Assembly: GCA_040003205.1 (NCBI GenBank)
Contig: JBDUDA010000164.1
Span: 1 to 6,894 of the forward strand
Direction of reading: 5' to 3'
Origin: JALYIM01 sp040003205
Lineage (GTDB): Bacteria > Acidobacteriota > Terriglobia > Terriglobales > Acidobacteriaceae
Length of the DNA stretch: 6,894 nt
Shown piece by piece: positions 1 to 5,826 of this stretch. Below the pieces are notes generated by a model. It had not been told where the DNA came from. It searched no databases and was given only the letters and a program-made list of their open reading frames with translations. The translations under genes were made by a program, and so were the position numbers. Every line of letters begins with the position of its first letter. Position 1 is the stretch's first letter.

Positions 1-1514
1 ACAAAATTTACATTCTCGACGAAGCTCACCAGATTACCGACGCAGCTTTCAATGCGCTCTTGAAAACTTTGGAAGAGCCGCCGCCGCACATCATTTTTAT
101 GATGGCGACCACGCAGCCGGAGGATATTCCGCAGACCATCCGCTCGCGCTGCCAGCATTTCAGTTTTCGCGCGGTGCGTTTTGAGGAAATCCTGGCACAG
201 CTCAAAGATCTTTTAGGACGCGAGAACATCTCCGCCGACGAAGATGCGCTCGCTTTATTAGCTGAAGCTGGCGATGGCTCGGTGCGCGACGCGCTCTCCA
301 TCCTCGATCAGGCGATTGCATCCTGCGACGGACGACTGACGATTGATGCGGTGCGGCAACTCATCGGGGCTGCTCCCTCCGGAGTTTTGGAAGAAGTGAT
401 GAAAGCGGTGGCTGAAGGCTCCAGCGAAAGTGTACTTCGACAGGTGGACCATCTGATCACCGAGGGCCACAGCCCTACACATTTCGCCCGCCAGATGGTG
501 CGTTTTTTGCGTAATGCTACCGTGGCAAAAGTTGCCGGCAGCGACTCTTCCCTTTTGCAAATTTCCGGGGACGAACGCACTCGCGTGGCACGCGTCGCCG
601 AGTTATTCAGCGAAGAAGATTTGACGCGCCACCTGCAAATTATTCTGCGCACCCACGGCGAACTCGGATACCGCCAGGAGCAGCGCTTCCATCTTGAGTT
701 GGGATTGTTGAAGATGACGCACGCGCAACGCCTGCTGCCGATCGAGCAGCTGCTCAGTTCTGCCGGCGTATCGAGCGCATCGAGTGTGCGGCCAGTTCCA
801 AAGCCGTCCGCGGTCTCTGAGATTCGACGGTCCGAAGCGAATCCGTCAATGCGTTCGAGTCAGGTATCGCCGTTTGACGCAGACTCCGCTCGCAAGGGAG
901 GATCGCAGCTTTCATCCGACAATTCTTCTTCTCCACCTCGCTCATTTTCGCTAAGCGCGGAGAAAATTCCGGTTGTGATGGGGTCGACTGCGAAGTTGCT
1001 CATGGAGTCGCCGGCCGAGATTGAAGAAGTAAAAAACATTCCATCTGCAATCCACGAAGTTGTAGACCATCGAGAAGACCCAAAGCCGCGCCCTCAAGCC
1101 GAAACCTCTCCTCCTGATGGGGCCAGCATCACTTCGCTGCGCGATTCCGTCCTGAATGCGCTCTCCAGCAACGGACACCGCATGGTGGTGTCGATGATGG
1201 AATCCGGCGAATGGAAAATTGAGGGAAACGACTTGACGGTCAAAGTTGCAACTTCGCCCACGGTCCTTGAAATGTCGTTGGGTGCGGACGCTAAGAAATT
1301 GATCATCGCGACCGCCAGCGGAGTGATAGGACGGCCCATAAGATTGAAGGTCGTCCCCGGACCAGTTGCGGTGAGCGCGACTTCATCGGCGCGACCGCCA
1401 GCTTCTTCTGGCACCGGACGAAGTCGCGCGGAACAAGATCCGATTGTCCAGCGCATGAAGGAAAAGTTCGGCGCAGAAATCAGAACCATCATCCACTATA
1501 AAGAGAAACGCTAG
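1..1514 (+). CDS. dnaX: DNA polymerase III subunit gamma/tau, 3' part
   Basis: This is the clamp-loader ATPase subunit that loads the sliding clamp and tethers polymerase cores at the replication fork. The gene enters from the left edge already in frame (codons from position 3), so the start, Walker A and zinc finger lie outside. The 503 visible residues begin at the Walker B/DEAH box (Y-I-L-D-E-A-H, visible residues 3-9). The sensor-1/SRC region follows (ATTQPEDIPQTIRSRCQ, residues 35-51), then a sensor-2-like GDGSVRDALSILDQ. The clamp-loader collar domain runs to about nt 750. A Ser/Pro-rich, poorly conserved linker spans nt 750-1120. A C-terminal tau-type domain occupies about nt 1125-1511 and ends in a charged segment (DPIVQRMKEKFGAEI...). 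The stop is TAG at 1512-1514. ybaB and recR follow, a widespread gene order. The linker holds A AAA AAC at 1031-1037, a possible frameshift site. The identification is very secure; only the 5' end is missing. Confidence 0.97.
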   Translation, partial: KIYILDEAHQITDAAFNALLKTLEEPPPHIIFMMATTQPEDIPQTIRSRCQHFSFRAVRFEEILAQLKDLLGRENISADEDALALLAEAGDGSVRDALSILDQAIASCDGRLTIDAVRQLIGAAPSGVLEEVMKAVAEGSSESVLRQVDHLITEGHSPTHFARQMVRFLRNATVAKVAGSDSSLLQISGDERTRVARVAELFSEEDLTRHLQIILRTHGELGYRQEQRFHLELGLLKMTHAQRLLPIEQLLSSAGVSSASSVRPVPKPSAVSEIRRSEANPSMRSSQVSPFDADSARKGGSQLSSDNSSSPPRSFSLSAEKIPVVMGSTAKLLMESPAEIEEVKNIPSAIHEVVDHREDPKPRPQAETSPPDGASITSLRDSVLNALSSNGHRMVVSMMESGEWKIEGNDLTVKVATSPTVLEMSLGADAKKLIIATASGVIGRPIRLKVVPGPVAVSATSSARPPASSGTGRSRAEQDPIVQRMKEKFGAEIRTIIHYKEKR

Positions 1515-1528
1515 AAAGGTTGAAAACG

Positions 1529-1834
1529 ATGGGCGGATTTAACCTGCAGGAACTGATGTCGCAGGCAAAAAAACAATACGAAGTGATGCAGAAGAAGATG
1601 GAGGAGACTGTCGTCGAAGGCACCTCCGGCGGCGGCAGTGTCACCGTTAGCATGGACGGCCGCAAGCAAGTACTGAAAATTAAAATTGATCCGGAAGTCG
1701 TCAAGGGCAACGACATCGAGATGTTGCAGGACCTTATTACGGCCGCGATCAATGGGGCTGGCAGAAAAGTGGATGATGCCATGAAATCCACCATGGGCGG
1801 CAGGTTGGGTGGAATGGGAATTCCAGGACTTTAA
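1529..1834 (+). CDS. ybaB: YbaB/EbfC family nucleoid-associated DNA-binding protein
   Basis: This is a small DNA-binding protein of the YbaB/EbfC family, whose members form tweezer-like dimers and coat the nucleoid. The 101-aa product has the family layout. An N-terminal helix rich in Gln, Lys and Met (LQELMSQAKKQYEVMQKKMEE) is followed by a beta segment (VEGTSGGGSVTVSMDGRKQVLKIKIDPE) and a helix (MLQDLITAAINGAGRKVDDAM). It ends in a Gly/Met-rich tail (MGGRLGGMGIPGL). I chose ATG at 1529 because GAAAGG at 1514-1519 sits 9 nt upstream; an in-frame TTG at 1520 directly abuts that motif and so is unlikely. The start lies 14 nt after the dnaX stop, so the two are almost certainly co-transcribed. 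A run of seven A (1567-1573) lies early in the gene. The usual length for the family is about 100-110 aa. Confidence 0.95.
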   Translation: MGGFNLQELMSQAKKQYEVMQKKMEETVVEGTSGGGSVTVSMDGRKQVLKIKIDPEVVKGNDIEMLQDLITAAINGAGRKVDDAMKSTMGGRLGGMGIPGL

Positions 1835-1905
1835 AATTCCCGTCGCTTGCCCGCATTTATGATCGACTGTTTCTCTGATTAACAATCAAGAATTCACAGG
1901 AATCC

Positions 1906-2505
1906 ATGTCTCGTTTTGCAGAACCGATGGCTCGCCTCATCGAAGAGTTAAAAAAACTTCCGGGCATTGGCAGCAAAACCGCCCAACGTCTCGCCTTTCA
2001 TATTCTCCGGTCGGATGACGAAGATGCCGAAGCTTTGGCAGTCGCTGTCAGAGAAGTGAAGGCAAAGTTGCGGCTATGCTCCAGTTGTAACAACATCACC
2101 GACATTGATCCGTGCGTTTACTGTAGCAGCGCAACCCGCAACCAGCGCCTGGTGTGCGTGGTCGAAGAGCCGACAAATATCGCGTCCATCGAAAAAACTA
2201 AACATTTTAACGGCGTATATCACGTCCTTCATGGATCCATTTCTCCGCTGCACGGAGTTGGGCCTGACCAATTAAGAATCGGGAACTTGATCCGGCGGGT
2301 GGACGATGATCAAGTGGACGAAGTGATCATCGCGACCAATCCCACGGTCGAAGGCGAAGCCACCGCGACCTATCTCTCAGGACAGTTGCGCCGAACCGGC
2401 CTTAAAGTCACCCGAATCGCGATGGGAATCCCGGTAGGCAGTGACATTGAATACACCGACGAAATTACTATGCTGAAGGCGATGGAAGGACGGAGAGAGC
2501 TTTGA
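1906..2505 (+). CDS. recR: Recombination mediator protein RecR
   Basis: RecR acts with RecO (and RecF) to load RecA on SSB-coated single-stranded DNA during gap repair. The 199-aa protein is full length for the family. It has an N-terminal helix-hairpin-helix (LPGIGSKTAQRLAFHIL, residues 18-34). A four-cysteine zinc finger follows (C58-x2-C61 and C70-x2-C73). A Toprim domain starts at VCVVEEP (acidic E87/E88) and includes the conserved NPTVEGEATATYL. The C-terminal segment has GIPVGSDIEYTDEITM. ATG at 1906 is preceded by AGGA at 1898-1901, a rather short 4-nt spacing. The 71-nt gap after ybaB shows no terminator hairpin, so the gene is probably part of the dnaX-ybaB-recR operon. A run of seven A lies at 1950-1956. 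No obvious intrinsic terminator follows directly; the next one on this strand is at 2893-2917. Confidence 0.97.
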   Translation: MSRFAEPMARLIEELKKLPGIGSKTAQRLAFHILRSDDEDAEALAVAVREVKAKLRLCSSCNNITDIDPCVYCSSATRNQRLVCVVEEPTNIASIEKTKHFNGVYHVLHGSISPLHGVGPDQLRIGNLIRRVDDDQVDEVIIATNPTVEGEATATYLSGQLRRTGLKVTRIAMGIPVGSDIEYTDEITMLKAMEGRREL

Positions 2506-2510
2506 ATTTG

Positions 2511-2542
2511 AGCTTTCAGCTTTCAGCTTTTAGCTTTTAGCT
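2511..2542. repeat. 7-bp tandem repeat (AGCTTTC/AGCTTTT)
   Basis: Four direct heptamer units plus a partial fifth begin five bases after the recR stop: AGCTTTC, AGCTTTC, AGCTTTT, AGCTTTT, AGCT. Two unit variants are arranged 2+2. The last codons of recR already contain AGCTTTG (2498-2504), so the array may have grown from the gene end. I associate similar AGCTTT-type heptamer arrays with acidobacterial intergenic DNA (recollection, not searched). No coding role is apparent. Confidence 0.85.
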
Positions 2543-2571
2543 CCCTGCAATAGGCAACGTTCTTCCCCAAA

Positions 2572-2585
2572 TCACATGCATGTGA
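2572..2585. other. 14-bp perfect palindrome
   Basis: TCACATGCATGTGA is identical to its reverse complement. It could be an operator for a dimeric regulator. It also supplies the TGA stop of the possible minus-strand small ORF. A perfect 14-bp palindrome has a sizeable chance of occurring at random in a window this long, so function is unproven. Confidence 0.35.
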
Positions 2586-2748
2586 ATGCATTTTCCCTCC
2601 GATTCTTGCCAGACCTGCCGTAGGAATGGGGACTCCCCCAGCGGGCGTGGCGATATAACCACCCTCTTTTCATTACTTTACATGTACAAATATTGCAATT
2701 CACATTAAACTTTCCGTTTGGCTCGGCAATTGCTTCTTGAGTAGGCAT
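2572..2748 (-). CDS. Possible small Cys-rich protein (58 aa), hypothetical
   Basis: I do not recognise this product. The case for a gene is its translation start: on the minus strand GAGGTGA (2758-2752) matches the anti-Shine-Dalgarno over seven bases, three bases before ATG at 2748. The 58-aa product starts MPTQEAIAEPNGKF and has a Cys cluster C18-x2-C21-x-C23, then a basic, Arg/Gly/Trp-rich second half and one more Cys at 57. The N-terminal part resembles the first half of a small zinc ribbon, but no second CxxC pair follows in any frame I checked, so it could be a truncated gene. It ends in the 14-bp palindrome. No homologue is known to me and coding potential is uncertain. Confidence 0.35.
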   Translation of the reverse strand: MPTQEAIAEPNGKFNVNCNICTCKVMKRGWLYRHARWGSPHSYGRSGKNRRENAFTCM

Positions 2749-2751
2749 GTT

Positions 2752-2758
2752 TCACCTC
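2752..2758 (-). promoter_or_regulatory. Strong Shine-Dalgarno for the 58-aa ORF
   Basis: Read on the minus strand this is GAGGTGA, then AAC and ATG. It is one of the best ribosome binding sites in the window and the main reason to take the small ORF seriously. Confidence 0.45.
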
Positions 2759-2789
2759 TCTTCTTCTCTTGATCCTTTGAGTGTCTCGA

Positions 2790-2917
2790 TCTTGGCTGAC
2801 CTGCTGGATGTATCCGATGACCTCGGATGCCCTGGCTGCCAGCCCGCGCCGCGCTGCTGATGTAACCGCATCTCAACTCGACGCTGTGAAGGACCGGGCC
2901 AACCAGCCCGGTTTTTT
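2790..2917 (+). ncRNA. Possible structured small RNA ending in a terminator
   Basis: I see no plus-strand coding region here, yet the stretch is GC-rich and full of local hairpins. These are ATCCGA/TCGGAT (2812-2817 and 2823-2828, 5-nt loop), GGCTG-C-CAGCC (2834-2844), GATGT/GCATC (2857-2861 and 2868-2872, loose boundaries) and finally a strong terminator at 2893-2917. A terminator nearly 400 nt beyond recR with no gene before it suggests an independent short transcript. Alternatives are a very long recR 3' UTR, or the 5' leader of the minus-strand 58-aa ORF. No promoter or known RNA family was recognised, and the 5' end is a guess. Confidence 0.25.
2893..2917 (+). terminator. Rho-independent terminator
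   Basis: A perfect 7-bp stem, ACCGGGC (2893-2899) and GCCCGGT (2906-2912), encloses the loop CAACCA and runs into six T (2912-2917). It works in the plus direction only, as the other side lacks a T-run. It would end either an intergenic small RNA or read-through from recR. Confidence 0.85.
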
Positions 2918-2942
2918 ATTGTCTAATTGAACTTCTTCCCTT

Positions 2943-3098
2943 ATAAAATTGTCATCTCGAGCGCAGCAAAGCGAATGCTTTGCGCAGTCGAGATACCTGC
3001 TGCTTTACGGCGAGAAGAGAACAAGCAGGTCCCTCCACTCTCCGTTTACTTCGCTGCGCTCAGCAACCGGGTCGGTCGGGATGACAGGGTAATTTTAT
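2943..3098. repeat. Palindromic intergenic element with nested inverted repeats
   Basis: Four pairs of inverted arms are nested in order: ATAAAATT (2943-2950) with AATTTTAT (3091-3098); TGTCATC (2950-2956) with GATGACA (3080-3086); GAGCGCAGC (2959-2967) with GCTGCGCTC (3053-3061); ACCTGCT (2995-3001) with AGCAGGT (3024-3030). The left half also folds alone: TCTCGA (2955-2960) with TCGAGA (2988-2993), around GCAAAGC/GCTTTGC with a GAAT loop. This resembles the GTCATC...GATGAC dispersed elements I associate with acidobacterial and other soil-bacterial genomes; copy number cannot be seen here. Its right arm touches the stop codon of the nuclease-like gene, so it may shape that mRNA's 3' end. No transposase is present. 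Confidence 0.7.
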
Positions 3099-3658
3099 TA
3101 GTCGTTTGCGGTGACGGCCTCAGCTTCGAGAAAATCGTTCGCTTCTTCCTCTTGACGAACAACTCCGGTGGGCAGCGCCCCGCCGTTATATGCAGCCATG
3201 CGGTTTTTCCACTTCAGAAAATCGGTGATGGTTCGCGGCTCGATGCGCACCTCGACACGGCGAAGGCTGGCGAGGAGAAGATTCATTTCGTATCCAAATC
3301 CGACCGGGCCACGAAGGTTCGTCTTTGAGCGGCGCGTCATCTCGATTTTCCCAATGCGCGTTTCCAGCAGTCCCCAGCCCTCTGGCAATTCTGCCTCCCG
3401 AATCATGCCAGCGGGAGCGAGATAGAAGCGTTCGCATCCTACCCCGGTTTCCGACTTTTGACGAAAAGGCTTACTGCGGTCAGCCAGGAAATTCGCGCGC
3501 GAAATTTTGCATTCCACAAGAACCGAATGGCAGGCGCGCTTCCATCCAATGGCGTCCGGCATCTCGCCACTAATGCACGCCTGCTCGGAGAGCACGACTC
3601 CACAGCGATATTTGCGCAGCCATTCGACTGCTTTTAGAACCAGCGCAGCGTGAGTCAT
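3098..3658 (-). CDS. PD-(D/E)XK nuclease-like protein, hypothetical
   Basis: The 186-aa cytosolic protein has a recognisable restriction-endonuclease-fold signature: an upstream acidic residue (E25), then P34-D35 followed after 13 residues by V48-E49-C-K51, i.e. D-x13-E-C-K. SRANFLADRSKPFR (residues 53-66), GCERFYLAP and ELPEGWGLLE follow. The order, with a VECK core, a D-R-x-KPFR segment and a FYLAP...GWGLLE tail, resembles MmcB-like putative DNA-repair endonucleases, but I cannot assign a family firmly. The substrate is unknown. ATG at 3658 lies 15 nt after the stop of the CHAD gene, so the two are probably one transcript; the Shine-Dalgarno is poor, which suggests translational coupling. 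The C-terminal ~40 residues are acidic and look disordered. The stop codon abuts the palindromic element. Confidence 0.8.
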   Translation of the reverse strand: MTHAALVLKAVEWLRKYRCGVVLSEQACISGEMPDAIGWKRACHSVLVECKISRANFLADRSKPFRQKSETGVGCERFYLAPAGMIREAELPEGWGLLETRIGKIEMTRRSKTNLRGPVGFGYEMNLLLASLRRVEVRIEPRTITDFLKWKNRMAAYNGGALPTGVVRQEEEANDFLEAEAVTAND

Positions 3659-3663
3659 CAGCT

Positions 3664-3677
3664 GTGAGGTTACTCAC
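3664..3677 (-). promoter_or_regulatory. Small inverted repeat at the CHAD/nuclease junction
   Basis: GTGAG and CTCAC arms (5 bp, 4-nt loop) cover the CHAD stop codon and lie just before the nuclease start. In the mRNA this could form a small hairpin near the weak ribosome binding site and couple the two genes. It is short enough to be chance. Confidence 0.25.
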
Positions 3678-5185
3678 GAAGTCTTACGAATGGGAGTGAC
3701 AGAGAGGCTTCCAGTTTTAGGAGAGGTCGTTCTGAATGATGGGGAGGAATTTTTGGAAACAAGCGCCCTTATCAATATCGGACGGCGAGCGACAGTTTCC
3801 AAGAGATGCCGGGCCGCGGCAATCCGGCCGGCAGCTTTGCTCAGCGAGGAATAGCCCTCCAGCGCAATAATAATGGAGGCCCCTCGATCCTCAATTTCGA
3901 GCGCGGGCAGAGATCCCGCCCGAACGTTTTCTAAAGCGGAAGCCAGGCGGAGTAATCCGGCAAGTTTTGCGATCTGCTGCTTCTCTCCTAGTGAGAAATT
4001 ATGCAGCGCCCGCTGTCCCGCGCCCGGCAGGATGCCACGGTGATAGCGCGCCACGGTCGCAGCTACATGCAGAAAGCGGGAATCTCGGCCTGGGAAGGGT
4101 TTTAGTTTTTCCACTAAGCGGTAGGTTGCCTTGTGATGACCGCGCTCTTTTCTCGAGCGTCCAACATCGTGCAACAATGCTGCTGTCTGCAAAATTGCGC
4201 GTGTTTTTTCCGGTTCGGATTCGGAATTCTGTGCAGGCATTTTATCGAACAGTCGCAATGCGAGCCGGCACGCGCGCTGAGATTGCGGGAAATCAGGATC
4301 GAGCGCAGCAGCCCACACTTTCAGTCGCGCCAGCGCGGACGCTTCGATCTGGTCCAACTGGGGGAGGCCAGTTCGCCATACTTGCCAGAGCGCGGTCTTC
4401 CCCAGCATTTTCGCGCGATATTGATTCACACGGCGGGTCCGCTCTTCGACGATTTTGGCCTTCCACCTGGACCGCGACTCCACCGAAGACAACACGTTGG
4501 TCTGCACCACGGTCGCCCACAACACATCCAAATCATGCACTTCGCCCAGTAAATCCTGCAGTTCCTTGAGGTCACTCTTCCACGCGCCATATTGCTCGGG
4601 TAGAAAGTTTTCGACGATGTATCGAAAGCGCTTAATGCCAATTCGCAGGTTGTGAAACGCAACTTTCGACCGATTCCGCAGGGCGAGCTGATGCAAGCGA
4701 TGTGCCTCCGCGTAGCGTTCAAGCGCGAGGTTCTTAAAAACAATACCGCCTTTTCTGATTTTGTTTGCGCGGCGCGGAAGAGCGACGCTCCACTTTGCCC
4801 ACTGTTTGCGATCAAACTCAGGGAGCGCGCGAGCAGCCTCCGCCTTCAATTCAATTTCGCGATTCAGAAGGATTTTCGTGAGGGACGCAGCCACGTCGTC
4901 GTCGGCCCCGGCGAGCCGGGTTATCCATTCCAGAGTCACTTGAACATCTCTGAGCTCGCCGAGACTTCTAAAAACACTTCTGCCCGCTTTCTTCATTTGT
5001 TTCCACGCGGGGTTGGGGTCGAGCAGAATGAACGAGTCTGCCACCGATCGGCAGCGACGAAGCGCCACCCGAAGGTCGTGCACAGGATCGGGCGCGAATT
5101 CAGCACCGACGCGGTCGAACTCGTCCAGCACAAGTTGCATCCACAACGCGAGACCGGATTTTTTCTTTGCCGGAGTAGAAACCAT
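3674..5185 (-). CDS. CHAD domain protein fused to a Ppx/GppA-like HD domain
   Basis: CHAD domains are helical modules that bind polyphosphate through conserved His/Arg/Lys; the C-terminal half here resembles the HD domain of exopolyphosphatase/GppA proteins. In the 503-aa form, CHAD repeat 1 has H36-x2-R39-x3-R43-R44-x-R46 and SLGELRDVQV (74-83). Repeat 2 has H178-x2-R181-x3-K185-R186-x-R188-Y and LQDLLGEVHDLDVL (209-222). Residues ~295-500 carry LALRLFD, LLHDVGR (H339-D340), GHHKATYRL and ARYHRGILP. The first metal-binding His expected in HD proteins appears to be Gln301 and the last Asp appears to be Ser416, so catalysis is doubtful. I chose ATG at 5185 because GGAAG lies 9 nt upstream and the domain starts soon after. 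In-frame ATG 5329 or TTG 5338 would add 48 or 51 residues with no domain match and no clear ribosome binding site. The actin-like Ppx catalytic domain is absent. It is followed by the nuclease-like gene. Confidence 0.88.
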   Translation of the reverse strand: MVSTPAKKKSGLALWMQLVLDEFDRVGAEFAPDPVHDLRVALRRCRSVADSFILLDPNPAWKQMKKAGRSVFRSLGELRDVQVTLEWITRLAGADDDVAASLTKILLNREIELKAEAARALPEFDRKQWAKWSVALPRRANKIRKGGIVFKNLALERYAEAHRLHQLALRNRSKVAFHNLRIGIKRFRYIVENFLPEQYGAWKSDLKELQDLLGEVHDLDVLWATVVQTNVLSSVESRSRWKAKIVEERTRRVNQYRAKMLGKTALWQVWRTGLPQLDQIEASALARLKVWAAALDPDFPQSQRACRLALRLFDKMPAQNSESEPEKTRAILQTAALLHDVGRSRKERGHHKATYRLVEKLKPFPGRDSRFLHVAATVARYHRGILPGAGQRALHNFSLGEKQQIAKLAGLLRLASALENVRAGSLPALEIEDRGASIIIALEGYSSLSKAAGRIAAARHLLETVARRPILIRALVSKNSSPSFRTTSPKTGSLSVTPIRKTS

Positions 5186-5379
5186 CCGCAGAGTCTTCCG
5201 CACAGCTGAGATCGATGGCGTACGCAATGAATTTGACAAGTGGATCTCCCGACGAGCGGTTCGCCTATTTTCTCCGGAAGTGCAGATAAATGCCAGTTCT
5301 GCCAAAACGCGATGAAATACAATAACCATGCTATTCAAACGCTTCAGAACGAACTAAAAAATGATTGGAGAACACATTC

Positions 5380-5733
5380 ATGCACAATCGTTTGCGCAAA
5401 TTGATGCTGTCCCTGATAGTCGCAATCTTCGGATGCTTGCTCACAATTTCACTGTTCGCCGACAGTAAGACTCAAACATTCACGGGCGAAGTGAGCGACT
5501 CCATGTGTGGTGCGAAGCACATGATGGAAGGCAGTAAAGCGGAGTGTACCCGCGCCTGCATTTCAAAAGGGTCGAAATACGCGCTGGTTGTCGGCGACAA
5601 AGTTTACACGTTGGAGAGCGGCGACAAAACTTTACTTGAGAAATTGAACAAACTAGCCGGGGAGCAGGCGAAGATTTCCGGAGTTGCAACCGGTGACAGC
5701 ATCCAGGTGAGCGCCGTGGCTGCTGCGAAGTAA
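5380..5733 (+). CDS. Secreted small protein with conserved Cys/His, hypothetical
   Basis: The 117-aa protein has a clear signal peptide: basic start (MHNRLRKL), hydrophobic core (residues 8-26) and a likely cut after A27 (SLFA/DS). Cys19 in the core lacks a good lipobox, so a lipoprotein is less likely. The mature part, about 90 aa, has GEVSDSMCG (C43), H47, C56 and C60 (C-x3-C). After these come beta-rich segments (YALVVGDKVYTL, QAKISGVATGDSIQVSAV) that suggest a small beta-barrel or OB-like fold. I associate this DSMCG...H...C-x3-C pattern with a family common in Acidobacteriota, of unknown function; metal binding or disulfides are inference. ATG at 5380 fits GGAG at 5367-5370 (9-nt gap) better than the in-frame TTG at 5365, which overlaps that site. 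It is divergent from the CHAD gene and ended by the terminator at 5777-5812. Confidence 0.9.
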   Translation: MHNRLRKLMLSLIVAIFGCLLTISLFADSKTQTFTGEVSDSMCGAKHMMEGSKAECTRACISKGSKYALVVGDKVYTLESGDKTLLEKLNKLAGEQAKISGVATGDSIQVSAVAAAK

Positions 5734-5776
5734 TCTTGGAGCGGAATTTCGCCGATAGCAAACGCGATAGGTTCCC

Positions 5777-5812
5777 AGCGGGAGCTCGCCAACGAGTTCC
5801 CGTTTATTTTTT
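5777..5812 (+). terminator. Rho-independent terminator after the secreted protein gene
   Basis: A 10-bp stem, CGGGAGCTCG (5779-5788) and CGAGTTCCCG (5793-5802), with one G-U pair and a CCAA loop, is followed by TTTATTTTTT (5803-5812). It separates the secreted protein gene from the arginine decarboxylase gene. Confidence 0.9.
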
Positions 5813-5826
5813 GATTCGAGCCACTT

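Noticed and set aside
1567..1573. Seven-A runs in ybaB and (1950-1956) in recR as frameshift sites
   Set aside because: A shift there would only truncate small essential-fold proteins near their N-termini; these are ordinary Lys codon runs.
1094..1885. Minus-strand ORFs opposite the dnaX end and ybaB
   Set aside because: They are antisense shadows; the plus strand has well-known proteins with ribosome binding sites.
2927..3328. 133-aa plus-strand ORF
   Set aside because: Its first half lies in the palindromic element and the rest is antisense to the nuclease-like gene, whose active-site motif shows the minus strand is the coding one.
5233..5271. TTGACA with TATTTT as a plus-strand promoter
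   Set aside because: The spacer would be 27 nt, far from the usual 16-18, and the site is far from the secreted-protein start.
3967..5315. Several long plus-strand ORFs opposite the CHAD gene
   Set aside because: They are Arg/Ser/Pro-rich antisense shadows with no domains, while the minus strand encodes clear CHAD and HD motifs.
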